DNA from: Vibrio diazotrophicus
GTDB taxonomy: Bacteria > Pseudomonadota > Gammaproteobacteria > Enterobacterales > Vibrionaceae
DNA: 64,000 nt
Direction of reading: 5' to 3'
Assembly: GCF_038452265.1 (NCBI RefSeq)
Contig: NZ_CP151843.1
Span: 744,001 to 808,000 of the forward strand
Shown: in pieces, positions 45,238 to 54,300 of the stretch
Layout of the letters: every line of letters starts with the position of its first letter
Position numbering within the stretch: position 1 is the first letter of the stretch
Translations under genes and position numbers: made by a program
Notes under the pieces: generated by a model
Told to the model about the DNA's origin: nothing
What the model saw: the letters and a program-made list of their open reading frames with translations, nothing else
The model's database searches: none

Positions 45238-45253
45238 AGTGATAGCGTTCACA
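45238..45253. promoter_or_regulatory. CRP-like site upstream of the sugar operon
   Basis: AGTGA-TAGCGT-TCACA differs from the CRP consensus TGTGA-N6-TCACA at one base. It lies about 93 bases before the binding-protein start, as expected for a catabolite-controlled sugar operon. The centre AGCGTT also looks LacI-like, so either protein could bind. Confidence 0.55.
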
Positions 45254-45301
45254 TTACTTTTTAAGAAAAGTAAAAAAGCGGGATCCCAACAATAAATATT
45301 C

Positions 45302-45315
45302 AGGAAAAGTTTCCT
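45302..45315. promoter_or_regulatory. Candidate LacI-family operator upstream of the sugar operon
   Basis: AGGAAAAGTTTCCT has perfect 6-base arms around AG. Its first 11 bases recur at 37597 in front of the LacI-type regulator gene. It lies 157 bases upstream of the binding-protein start. Confidence 0.5.
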
Positions 45316-45661
45316 AACTGTTAGAAACAGCATTAAGGGGCCACGAATCCATAACCTATGACTACGAATTACCTTCACTGAAAGTAGGATAGGCACATCC
45401 GACATCCATTTTCACGTAACTGAAAAGCTGCTCGATTTAGGGTATAGCGCGAGAATTGAGCTAAGGTCCTGAACTGGCGGCTGCATTTACGTATTTAAAA
45501 GTATTTGGGTTTGGCGCATGATTTTGCACTTAATTCTGTTGGAAACCTGACCAATCGTTAGTTGGATTAACTAGAAGTGCAAATAAATGAGGGAAAGTAA
45601 GGGGGGACTAAGGGATAGAAAGCCACAAGATCAAGTGAGACTGTGGCAAATCAATCTTGAG

Positions 45662-45865
45662 TTATTGGTGCTGCTTAAAGAAGCGTTCGGCACTAGAGAA
45701 AAGAGATTCGCAGAGTTTTTCCTGCGCTTTGAATTCATCGGAACCAGCCGTCATCGTTTCAAGAGTTTCTTTTGCACTATGGTATTCACCTACCATTTGC
45801 TCAAATTTTGCTTCGTAGCCACTTTTCCAAGCTTTCTTTGCAACTTTATCTCGTCTTTTTCTCAT
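45662..45865 (-). CDS. Small basic protein, unknown function
   Basis: A 67-aa protein with a very basic N-terminus (MRKRRDKVAKKAWKSGYEAK) and a helical C-terminal part ending SLFSSAERFFKQHQ; it contains one Cys. AGGA lies at good spacing before the ATG, which supports it being real. The first 20 residues resemble the start of ribosome modulation factor (KR-x-KRD...A...GY-x-A), with one residue more between RD and GY, but the rest does not. A role at the ribosome or with nucleic acid is possible and unproven. Confidence 0.6.
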   Translation of the reverse strand: MRKRRDKVAKKAWKSGYEAKFEQMVGEYHSAKETLETMTAGSDEFKAQEKLCESLFSSAERFFKQHQ

Positions 45866-46056
45866 TCACTATTCCTATACTGAAAAGCATTTTTAAAAGA
45901 TATTCATTCTGAGATTTATACTTTATGAAAATAAGAAAAACTTCAGTAACAACGAAATAATATTCATAGTTACATCTAAATAAAATAAATCTAAAAATAT
46001 CGATTAAACAGACTATTCAGAGCATCAAAAAAATAAGGTGTTCACTTGCGTGAATT

Positions 46057-46130
46057 TAGGATAAAAACTTCTCGGAATATTTTTATCCTACTCGTGCTTT
46101 TTCTATTTAAATAAGCAAATCGTGCTTATT
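46057..46130 (-). terminator. Two A/T-rich hairpins downstream of the cold-shock gene
   Basis: AATAAGCA (46110-46117) / TGCTTATT (46123-46130) with a 5-base loop lies 15 bases past the cold-shock stop, and TAGGATAAAAA (46057-46067) / TTTTTATCCTA (46080-46090) follows. Neither has a clean T-run on the minus strand, though both are A/T-rich; together they probably end the short transcript. Confidence 0.4.
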
Positions 46131-46145
46131 TTTTCGAAAGCTAAC

Positions 46146-46358
46146 TTAAGCTGTTAGAACGTTAGTAGCTTGAGCGCCTTTAGCACCCTGCTCAACGCTA
46201 AATGTTACTTTCTGTCCTTCAGCTAAGGTTTTAAAACCTTCTGAAACGATAGAGTTAAAGTGAACAAATAGATCTGGACCGCCATTGTCTTGAGAAATGA
46301 AACCAAAACCTTTTGTTTCGTTAAACCATTTTACTGAACCAGTTGCTTTATTAGACAT
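46146..46358 (-). CDS. Cold-shock protein, CspA family
   Basis: A 70-aa single cold-shock domain. RNP1 is KGFGFIS and RNP2 is LFVHFNSI, following SVKWFNETKG; the length is typical. It binds single-stranded RNA or DNA and melts RNA structure at low temperature. The frame is open for 44 codons further, but that part is the 5' untranslated region; the ATG at 46358 has GAGG upstream and gives the family start MSNKATGSVKWF. A long leader of about 160 bases is predicted, as in cold-induced csp genes. Confidence 0.95.
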   Translation of the reverse strand: MSNKATGSVKWFNETKGFGFISQDNGGPDLFVHFNSIVSEGFKTLAEGQKVTFSVEQGAKGAQATNVLTA

Positions 46359-46523
46359 AATAAATACCTCGTTAATCATCATAAAATCCAAAATCGAGGC
46401 TATTTGATGGAAGATGAAGAATAAGTTGCCGCAGGAGTAGTATAACGAAATCGATCGAAAGAAAACTGAGAAGAGACTTGAACTAAACATTTCATAAATA
46501 GCTCACGTTTAAGAGCTGCGTGC

Positions 46524-46529
46524 ACTATA
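46524..46529 (-). promoter_or_regulatory. Possible extended -10 of the cold-shock gene
   Basis: On the minus strand the region reads TGTATAGT, an extended -10-like element with TATAGT as the hexamer. Transcription from it would give a leader of about 159 bases, close to the roughly 160 of E. coli cspA. No good -35 was found. Confidence 0.35.
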
Positions 46530-46674
46530 CACCGATTAGTTCAAATAGATATAAATATTTGTGAATATTTTTATTTTTTGCAGTTTAAAAGCTGATAATT
46601 TATTTAGAATTTAGGAGGATAAAGGTGGAAAAAATCATGCTTCACATCGCCATATTTTTTCCTATTCGTTACCT

Positions 46675-46720
46675 AAAATATTAAAGAGAATGGCAGCAAA
46701 CGAGACACAATGCTGCCATT
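46675..46720 (-). terminator. Terminator of the flavin reductase gene
   Basis: AATGGCAGCA (46689-46698) / TGCTGCCATT (46711-46720), a perfect 10-bp stem with a 12-base loop, followed on the minus strand by CTCTTTAATATTTT. Confidence 0.7.
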
Positions 46721-46761
46721 AAATTTGTAGTGGTTTCACTAACTGACTTCTAATCAAGAAG

Positions 46762-47337
46762 CTAGCTCTTCGAGCGTGGTAGCACAGTGAGAACTCGCAC
46801 AATGAAAGCGTGCAATTCAGACATGTACTTAGCTAGGAACTTCTCCGTGTCCTCATCTGTCACTTTCCCATCCTCTGTGATTAAACCCGGTTTAAATTGA
46901 ATATACGCTTCCACAGTATTCATCAGTGGTGAGTTACAGAAGCAGAGTACGCCACGTAAGCTTTGCTGGGCGACAGCTGTACCAATTGAACCTGGAGATG
47001 TGCCTATTACCGCAGATGGCATGCCTGTGAACGAGTTTTGCCCCCAAGGTCTGCTCGCCCAGTCTATTGCGTTCTTTAGTCCGCCGGGTATTGAACGGTT
47101 ATATTCTGGAGTGACAAACAACACACCATCAATAGCGGATATGGCTTTCTTGAACTCACGAGCGACTGGCGGGAAATCAGCATCATAGTCCGCGCTATAT
47201 AACGGCAGATCCTTGATTGGAATTTCAATCAGCTCAAGCTCAGGAGGAGCCAAGCGTACCAGTGCTTTCGCCAACAGCCTGTTGATAGAACTGGAAGACA
47301 AGCTACCGACGAAGTAGCCAACTTTGTACTTTGCCAT
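46762..47337 (-). CDS. NADPH-dependent FMN reductase family protein
   Basis: A 191-aa flavodoxin-like reductase. VGYFVGSLSSSSINRLLAKA is the FMN phosphate-binding start, and VTPEYNRSIPGGLKNAIDWAS is the hallmark of the ChrR/YieF/azoreductase group. Such enzymes reduce quinones, azo dyes or chromate and protect against oxidative stress. It stands alone with its own terminator. The chromate transporter gene at 15 kb is too far to be linked. Confidence 0.88.
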   Translation of the reverse strand: MAKYKVGYFVGSLSSSSINRLLAKALVRLAPPELELIEIPIKDLPLYSADYDADFPPVAREFKKAISAIDGVLFVTPEYNRSIPGGLKNAIDWASRPWGQNSFTGMPSAVIGTSPGSIGTAVAQQSLRGVLCFCNSPLMNTVEAYIQFKPGLITEDGKVTDEDTEKFLAKYMSELHAFIVRVLTVLPRSKS

Positions 47338-47530
47338 ACCATTAATCTCCTACTTCGCTTCTGCTTAACATTGACTCACGTGGTGAGAAGCGATGCGACC
47401 ACTGTTTTATTCCTTCTACAGTGTAGTTCACATCTTTTGTTCACCTTTGACAGAGCATGGTTAAACAAAGCTATGGAAGATAATTTGAATATAACTGACT
47501 GGTTTGTAGGCCATAAATAATTTCAAGCGG

Positions 47531-47566
47531 ATACAAAAAAGCCTGCGCGATAATTGGCAGGCTTTT
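47531..47566 (-). terminator. Terminator of the AbgT-family gene
   Basis: AAAAGCCTGC (47537-47546) / GCAGGCTTTT (47557-47566), a perfect 10-bp stem, read on the minus strand into TTTTTTGTAT. It lies 15 bases past the stop. Confidence 0.85.
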
Positions 47567-47581
47567 GGTTACACAGCGTAA

Positions 47582-49141
47582 TTACATTACGTATTCGTAA
47601 GGTGCCTGAATTCCTAGTGGAATACCCACCGCCCAGTAAGCAAGCAAGAAGATAGTCCAACCAATCATCATTGCGATTGAGAAAGGCATCATCAGAGAAG
47701 CCAGAGTACCGATACCTGTTGATTTCACATAACGTTGGCAGTAAACCACCACCAATGGGAAGAACACCATCAGAGGCGAAATGATGTTAGATACTGAATC
47801 GCCCACACGGTAAGCCGCTTGAGAAAGCTCAGGTGAAATACCCACAGCCATTAGCATTGGAACAAGGATTGGACCAATCAGTGCCCATTTCGCAGATGCA
47901 GAACCGATGATCAGGTTAACTGAGGCAGTCAGTAGGATCATACCCACAATTGTTGCTTCACCCGGCAGGTTCATTGCTTTCAAACCTTCAGCACCGTATA
48001 GCGCTAGCATAGTACCGATGTTTGATTGTGCGAAAACCGATAGGAACTGAGCACAGAAGAACGACATGACGATGTATGCACCCATAGTAGACATAGTCGT
48101 TGCCATCGCTTTGATGATGTCATTGCTGGTTTTAAATGTGCCAGAAACGCGACCGTAAACATAACCTGGAATGATGAACAGGATGAAGATCAACGGAACG
48201 ATAGACTTCATAATTGGCGCAGAGAACGCTGTAATCTGACCATCTGGAGAGCGGAGTGCTGAGTCTTCAGGCATTAGCGCTGCAACAAGAAGCGCGATAC
48301 CAGCAACCATTGCCCAACCTGCGTAACGGAAAGCTTTTGATTCTAGCTCAGTGAAAGACGCAAGATCCGGTGCCTTTTCTGCATCTTCATCAATTGGCGT
48401 GTTTGCCAAACGTGGTTCAATGATTTTCTCGGTTACATACCAACCAATAGCAATAACGATAACAGAAGAAAGGCCAGTAAAGATGATGTTTGCCAGAGGG
48501 TTTACTACGTACTCTGGATCAAGAACTTGCGCTGCCGTCTGAGTAAAACCCGCTAGCAATGGGTCGATACCAGAAGGAATAAAGTTCGCAGAGAAGCCAC
48601 CAGAAACACCAGCAAAAGCGGCAGCAATGCCGGCTAAAGGATGGCGGCCTGCTGCGTGGAAGATGATCCCACCCAGAGGAATAACCAATACGTAACCAGC
48701 GTCTGCTGCGGTGTGTGACACAATCGCTACCAGAATCAGCATCGGCGTTAACAATTTCGCTGGCGTGAAGTTCAGCATTTTCTTCAGACCAGTGGTGATA
48801 AAGCCAGAAGAGTCGGCAACACCGACACCTAACATCGCAACCAACACGATGCCTAGCGGTGCAAAGCCAGTGAACGTTGTTACCATACTCGCAAGGAAAT
48901 TCGCTAGCGACTCACCAGTGAGCAGGTTTTTAATTACCAGCGCTTCGCCGGTTCTTGGGTTTAGAAGGTCAAATGAAACGTTGGATAAAAGTGCGGATGC
49001 AACCCAAGTAATAACGAGTGCCCAGAAGAATAGAATTGCCGGATCAGGGATCTTGTTACCTGCCCGTTCAATGAAATTAAGAAAGCGATCCATACCACTC
49101 GGCTTCGGTGATGACGCTTGATTTAATGCTTGGTTACTCAT
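47582..49141 (-). CDS. AbgT-family transporter
   Basis: A 519-aa inner-membrane protein with about eleven hydrophobic segments. GNKIPDPAILFFWALVITWV near the start, VSHTAADAGYVLVIPLGG, GGFSANFIPSGIDPLLAGFT and SASAKWALIGPILVPMLMA are AbgT signatures. E. coli AbgT takes up p-aminobenzoyl-glutamate, while other members (MtrF, YdaH) have been reported to export sulfonamides; which applies here is not readable. No abgAB peptidase genes are nearby. It is monocistronic. Confidence 0.88.
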   Translation of the reverse strand: MSNQALNQASSPKPSGMDRFLNFIERAGNKIPDPAILFFWALVITWVASALLSNVSFDLLNPRTGEALVIKNLLTGESLANFLASMVTTFTGFAPLGIVLVAMLGVGVADSSGFITTGLKKMLNFTPAKLLTPMLILVAIVSHTAADAGYVLVIPLGGIIFHAAGRHPLAGIAAAFAGVSGGFSANFIPSGIDPLLAGFTQTAAQVLDPEYVVNPLANIIFTGLSSVIVIAIGWYVTEKIIEPRLANTPIDEDAEKAPDLASFTELESKAFRYAGWAMVAGIALLVAALMPEDSALRSPDGQITAFSAPIMKSIVPLIFILFIIPGYVYGRVSGTFKTSNDIIKAMATTMSTMGAYIVMSFFCAQFLSVFAQSNIGTMLALYGAEGLKAMNLPGEATIVGMILLTASVNLIIGSASAKWALIGPILVPMLMAVGISPELSQAAYRVGDSVSNIISPLMVFFPLVVVYCQRYVKSTGIGTLASLMMPFSIAMMIGWTIFLLAYWAVGIPLGIQAPYEYVM

Positions 49142-49533
49142 GGTAACTCCATAATCAAAGATGTTGGTTCCAAAGGCTTTCTAAAAATTATAATTTCAGC
49201 CCATTCTCAACGTTTGATTCTATTAAATCCGCCATCCAAAAGCACAAGACACTGCCTAAATTGAAATACTTAGATACATATTTCGAAGATACATAAATAA
49301 TGTGCAACAAATAAATACAAAAGAAGATCGAAAGTTAAAACAACCCTAGAACCGATATGAAACAGAACTCAATAAAACTTAAAAACTAGTCATGGTTAAA
49401 CGAGTATCTCTTAGCTAAATAAATAACGTTTTCCTATCTGGTTCTATGATGCCACTGATATTTGATACATAAGGCAATAGCCCAGTGTTCACTTTGCGAA
49501 GCTTTTATTCATGCTATGGATTCACCTTATCGC
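49142..49533. other. Intergenic region between the SDR and AbgT genes
   Basis: These 392 A/T-rich bases contain the AbgT promoter and the 3' flank of the SDR gene. I see no open frame with protein character, no strong hairpin followed by T residues and no clear regulator site. Confidence 0.5.
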
Positions 49534-50286
49534 TTACAAACCACCAGCGAGATCTAAAAAGTTGCCAGTAGAAAATGATGACTTTTCTGAAGCTAGCCAG
49601 TAGATAGCTTCTGCCACTTCTTCGGGTAAACCACCACGTTGAAGAGGAATTCTGGATTTCAATCTTTCAATACGCTCTGGTTCACCGCCGTCAGCGTGCA
49701 TATCTGTATGGATTAATCCGGGGCGTACACTATTAACGCGAATTCCCTCAGCCGCCACTTCCAGTGATAGACCTTTCGTCAGAGTATCTATCGCGCCTTT
49801 CGACGCTGCATAATCAATGTATTCGTTTGGAGCGCCAGAACGGGAAGCGGTTGATGAAACATTCACAATCACACCACCCTGCCCACCATGGCGTGTAGAC
49901 ATACGCTGAACTGCTTCTCGGCAACAGAGAAAATAACTGGTGACATTGTTACAGAGGATAGCGTTGATTCTCTCAGCGGTCATCTCATCCAAACGCATCT
50001 GCTTTTTCAAAATCCCCGCATTGTTAACAAGAACAGTGAGTGTACCCAGCTCCTTATCTACGGTTTCAAACAATCGCATCACATCTGCCTCTTGAGAGAC
50101 ATCAGCCTGTACCGAAATGCATTGACCACCAAGTGCCACAATCTCTTCCACAACGCTTGCCGTTGCATCCGCATTTGATTTGTAATTGATACATACCGCA
50201 TAGCCTTGGCGAGCAAAGAGTTTTGCTGTTTCAGCGCCAATACCTCGCCCACCACCAGTGATAATAGCGACTTTTGGTGAATTCAT
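49534..50286 (-). CDS. Short-chain dehydrogenase/reductase (SDR)
   Basis: A 250-aa classical SDR: TGGGRGIG cofactor loop near residue 11, NNAG near 89, catalytic Ser in NVSSTASRSG, and Tyr-Lys in IDYAASKGA. PGLIHTDMHADGGEPER follows. Arg/Lys near the second strand (YKSN) suggests NADP(H). The whole resembles E. coli YgfF, a predicted glucose-1-dehydrogenase-like enzyme; the substrate is unknown. No operon partner is visible. Confidence 0.88.
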   Translation of the reverse strand: MNSPKVAIITGGGRGIGAETAKLFARQGYAVCINYKSNADATASVVEEIVALGGQCISVQADVSQEADVMRLFETVDKELGTLTVLVNNAGILKKQMRLDEMTAERINAILCNNVTSYFLCCREAVQRMSTRHGGQGGVIVNVSSTASRSGAPNEYIDYAASKGAIDTLTKGLSLEVAAEGIRVNSVRPGLIHTDMHADGGEPERIERLKSRIPLQRGGLPEEVAEAIYWLASEKSSFSTGNFLDLAGGL

Positions 50287-50351
50287 ACTGCTTCCTTGTT
50301 GTCTGACTTTCTGTAATCAACGTCATTATTGTTCGCAATTTTTAATATTTT

Positions 50352-50394
50352 CTCTAGTCAATGGGCGTTTCAATACCCATGAATAAAACTAGAG
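50352..50394 (-). terminator. Candidate terminator of the DUF11/barrel/OmpA unit
   Basis: Outer arms CTCTAGT (50352-50358) / ACTAGAG (50388-50394) enclose ATGGG / CCCAT (50361-50365, 50376-50380). On the minus strand GAAAATATT follows. It lies 20 bases past the OmpA-protein stop. The tail is A/T-rich but not a pure T-run. Confidence 0.45.
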
Positions 50395-50414
50395 TCTTCG
50401 CATTATGTTTTAAC

Positions 50415-51332
50415 TTATTTCTTACTTTGTTGAACGGTTTCTTCTCTAAACACAACAAAAACACGGCGGTTTTTTTTGTTGGCCACTAATGATTTCTCAT
50501 GCACAAGGGGCTCACTTTCGCCAAACGATTTCACTTCCCATATAAACGAATCCGTGTTCGCAACCTTGGTTTCCAAGTACGCCTTTACCGCTTCGGCTCT
50601 TTTTAACGCTAACTTTTCGTTATAGCTAACAGAACCTTGATAATCAGTATGTCCAGCGATCAATATATGCCCTTGCAACTCTTCTAGCTTTAACGCAATC
50701 GTATCCAGTTCTTGCTTATCTTCCTCTCTCAAGGTTGCATCATCAAACTCAAAGTGAGAGGTTAACGCGACAAAAACTTTACGTTCTGGCTTAGGTGGTA
50801 AACACGAAGCATGAGTTTCCGTTTCCAACATTTGCTCAAACATCACATACGCGCGACGGTTGGCAGCATTAGCCTCTAATGTTTTTTCCTTAAATAACGG
50901 TACCTTCTCTCCGAAGTGTTTCAGTTCCCATTGATATTCATTATTAGGCAGATTTTTTAGTAGGTACTCTTTAACCGAGTTTGCACGACGTAGCGACAAC
51001 TGCTCATTGTAGGTCTCTGAACCTTGGTAATCTGTATGTGCCGCTATGGATATACGACCTTTCAGTTTCCTGATATCGCGCACAAACTGATCCAACGCAG
51101 CGTTATCCTCTTCTTTTAACTCATACTTATCAAAATCAAAATGTTCGGCAACTGCAATTTTTATTTCTCTCTCAGGGGATAGACATTCTGCAATAAGAAA
51201 CTTACTGACTCGATGATCGTATTTATCGACATTTTCTTGGCTAACATATGTGTCGGTGCTGCATGCAGCTAATGCCAAAACACTGAAACCTGAAGCTATC
51301 GTTAATTTAACTTTACGGCTCAAACCACTCAT
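50415..51332 (-). CDS. Lipoprotein with two tandem OmpA domains
   Basis: A 305-aa protein with a lipoprotein signal ending LALAAC (Cys24). It carries two OmpA C-terminal-like peptidoglycan-binding domains, about 55-170 and 185-300. Each has FDFD/FEFD near its start, HTDYQGS with YNE and RRA or KRA, then NRR-type ends (AANRRAYVMF, KKNRRVFVVF). The two copies align along their whole length, an internal duplication. It should tether the outer membrane to peptidoglycan. It is the last gene of the unit, 11 bases after the barrel gene. No transmembrane OmpA barrel is present. Confidence 0.88.
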   Translation of the reverse strand: MSGLSRKVKLTIASGFSVLALAACSTDTYVSQENVDKYDHRVSKFLIAECLSPEREIKIAVAEHFDFDKYELKEEDNAALDQFVRDIRKLKGRISIAAHTDYQGSETYNEQLSLRRANSVKEYLLKNLPNNEYQWELKHFGEKVPLFKEKTLEANAANRRAYVMFEQMLETETHASCLPPKPERKVFVALTSHFEFDDATLREEDKQELDTIALKLEELQGHILIAGHTDYQGSVSYNEKLALKRAEAVKAYLETKVANTDSFIWEVKSFGESEPLVHEKSLVANKKNRRVFVVFREETVQQSKK

Positions 51333-51343
51333 TACGCCTTCCT

Positions 51344-54300
51344 CTAGATCTTGCCGATTAAGTTAATGAAGAGACCTTGTGCATCATAGTCATCATCATT
51401 AGTTAAGTTGTCATCAAAGCGAGAGAAGTTGTATCCCACACCTATTTTAAAGTTATCACTAACATATTTATTGAACGAAACGAGCGCGCCATCTTCTACT
51501 TCATCGAACTGTGTATCGATCTTCCAGTGATACTGACCAGTGATGTCCCAACCTTTCATAATTAAATATGAGGCACTTAGCCCTGCCAGATAGATATCTG
51601 TATCAACATCGACATCTGCGCCAGATGCTCGGCTAAATATCTGATTCTTGTCTTTGTAGGCAAGCTTGGTTCCAAACTCCCAGTTCGCATCCCATTGATA
51701 GAGAGCTTCCGTTTCTATGATATGACTGACTTCATCTGAATAAGTAACATCTCGGCTCAGACTGTCAAAGTCAACGAGGTAGGTGTAGCGCGACAACAAG
51801 TTAAGGTTGTCGTTATATACTGGGCGATATGCCAAACTGATTGTTGACTCAATAAAGCGAGCCAGTAGCTCGTTATTTGTATCGTCTTCTGAACGTGAAT
51901 AGTTGAACTTTCCATATAGTGTGTATTCTTCCGTCAGATGGTGGGTGTAACTATTTGTCGTCACCCACTGAATCACTTTTTCATTCGTTTGTTCTGCTTC
52001 GTCAACTCGGTACTCTAGTTTGTGTTTGAGTATCACATCATCCAAATCAGCAGCGACATTGAAGCTTACGGCTTTGCGTTGTACAACGCCCACTATGGCG
52101 TTTTCTGGGTCATATCCGTAGTCTATTTCACCCTGTTGATAGGAAACGCCCACATCGACGTCATCGTTCACTTCGTTATCAAAACCAAAAGAATCGATAC
52201 GACCTTTGCCATTGTTCTCTTTAACGAACTGGTTTTCCTGATAAAAATCGACGGTTTGAGTCAAAGCAGCCCTTTGTCCCAAAATAACGTTATTTTGGTC
52301 TTCATAGTTGTCATCAACGTAAGTGACATAAGTCGAATAGTCTCGATTCACATCATAGTTGATTGTCCCTTCTGTCGCCTCGCCTCTATCACCCGCAGTA
52401 TAAGAGGCTCCTAGGGTAATATCGTCAAAAACACGAGTCTCGCCACCCACTGTGACGCTGTCGTTTTCATCGTAGTTATCGGTATTATCTACGGTAGTTT
52501 GACCTTTGATATAAACACTGTTCTCGCTATCCCAAAGATATTCCGCTTTCGCTCCCAAGAGCGTGCCTGTGCCAGACTCCTTTTCTTGGTTTAGCTCTTT
52601 AATTTGTTTACCAGCAACAGATAGCTTGAAGTTGTCAGTGATTAGGAACTGTGTTTCGGCTTCTAGTTGTTCACTGTCAGTTTCTAATCTGCCATCCACT
52701 TCTTTTTCTTCCATCGAAGTAAAGCGAGTAGCAAATTGAATAGAGTCGCTAAGTTGGAATCGAACTTCTGCTCCATATGACTCTTGTTCTAAATTGTCAT
52801 TTTGACTGGCATAAGAATAATCAGCATCTTTCGATTTATACCAAGCTTTGATGTCATTTCCCACAGCACCGAAAATGCTCGGAGCTAAATCATATAAGCT
52901 TGCAACACCAAGCACCTGAAGGTTGTTGCCTTGTCTGTCGCCTTCTGTTGCCGAGGTAATAGGTGTAAAAGTCAAACCACCATCAAACGAAACAAAGTTA
53001 CTATCGGTCTGAGTACCTTTTGTTTGACCAAACTCGGTCTTCAAATAAGTACCTTCTGTCGCTCTTAAGGTTAAATCGGCAGAGTAAAGCTCATAATCCT
53101 GTGCATCTTTTTCTTCACTTGCGTAGGTAGCGCCCAACCCAACATAGTCATTAACCCACCCCTTTATTCGACCACCTAAAACCATCGCTTCTTTAGCACT
53201 GCTTCCGGTAGGAACGTATTCATAGTCCACCGCTAAATAGTTTTCATAGCCACCGCGAGGGGAATCATTTATCACATCACCAAAGCGACTCGAAACAATG
53301 TCAGACAGTGGTTTGGTTAGAATGATGCGACCTTGGTAGTCATCAATCTCATAATCAACGCCTTCTGTCAGTGCAATCTCTTTCTCAACAATGCCGCTAT
53401 CCTTGTTGGTGACTTTGACCATGACCTTATCACTACCGGGGATCACTTCTCCGTGTTGCAGAAAGTAAAGGGAGCCTCCCGTCCCGAGAAATTCGTCATG
53501 AGCAAACAAAGATTCACTTTGAGAAGCAAAACCAACAATGTTTAATCGGTCTTCACCATATTTGGTCGTTGAACGGGTACGATAATCACCTTTAAAACCG
53601 TATAAACTGCGGTTGTAATCGCTATTATCCGTCCCAGTGATTCCAGTGTTGAAGTTACCCCACAAATACTGTGATTTGTCGTACTCGACGTCTAAATACA
53701 CTTTCCCTTGTGTATTCACCACTTTACGGATATTGGAACCATCACCGTAGTGACCATACATCATCTCGTCATCACCATCGACGATATCAAATACCGTTGA
53801 GTTATCATTCGAGGCGAAAGGATGCTTAAACATGTCTTTAATGGCATGCTCTTGTGTATCCACATGAGCAGTAACTCTCAGCTTATCGCCAAATTTTCCC
53901 TGCCCAAAATAGGCTAATCGGCCCTGGCTGTAGATGTCTTTTTCATACTGGTCATTTACATCTAATGCCCCCGTGCTACCACTTACACGGTTAGAACCAA
54001 TATAAAAATCCGCTAAGCCTGCTTGTGCGTAGTATGTGTCAGGAATTCGAGCATAAAGGGAAAAACGACGCTCTTCTCCGTCATCAAATACTACGCTTGT
54101 CGGGAAATTATAAGCGTCTGTTGGTAAGAATATTTCTGCATAAAGCTCGCCTTCGACAACGTCAAATTCATCCTCACCGATAACAACTTTGTCAACACCA
54201 TTGAGCCCCGTACCCATAAATTTAGCCAACCCTGATGAAGTCGGAATGTTATGGCGCATCAGGTTCGCCCGACCAAATTGACGCCCTTTATCTGACTGAC

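Larger units (their letters stand above)
45146..45661. other. Non-coding region upstream of the sugar operon
   Basis: No credible gene is seen in these 516 bases. They hold the promoter region of the binding-protein operon, with the CRP-like and LacI-type sites listed separately, and the 3' flank of the small 67-aa gene. Short open frames here have no ribosome sites and no recognisable protein character. Confidence 0.6.
46359..46761. other. Cold-shock gene leader and upstream region, no gene
   Basis: The part next to the cold-shock gene is its probable 5' leader; the far part holds the terminator of the flavin reductase gene (46675-46720). Sequence between about 46540 and 46680 is A/T-rich with no credible open frame. 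Confidence 0.6.

Noticed and set aside
45142..45405. Open frame of 87 codons on the minus strand upstream of the sugar-binding protein
   Set aside because: Composition is unlike a protein, it has no ribosome site and it overlaps the binding-protein start and the operator region.
45587..45883. Plus-strand open frame of 98 codons
   Set aside because: It is antisense to the 67-aa basic protein gene, which has a good ribosome site and plausible protein character.
46359..46490. N-terminal extension of the cold-shock protein
   Set aside because: The family start and a ribosome site are at 46358; the extension is hydrophobic noise from the 5' leader.
15185..47337. Chromate-resistance cluster (ChrA plus ChrR-like reductase)
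   Set aside because: The two genes are 30 kb apart with unrelated genes between; there is no evidence of a functional cluster.
52022..52414. Plus-strand open frame of 130 codons inside the barrel gene
   Set aside because: Antisense shadow with no ribosome site; the minus-strand frame has continuous strand periodicity.
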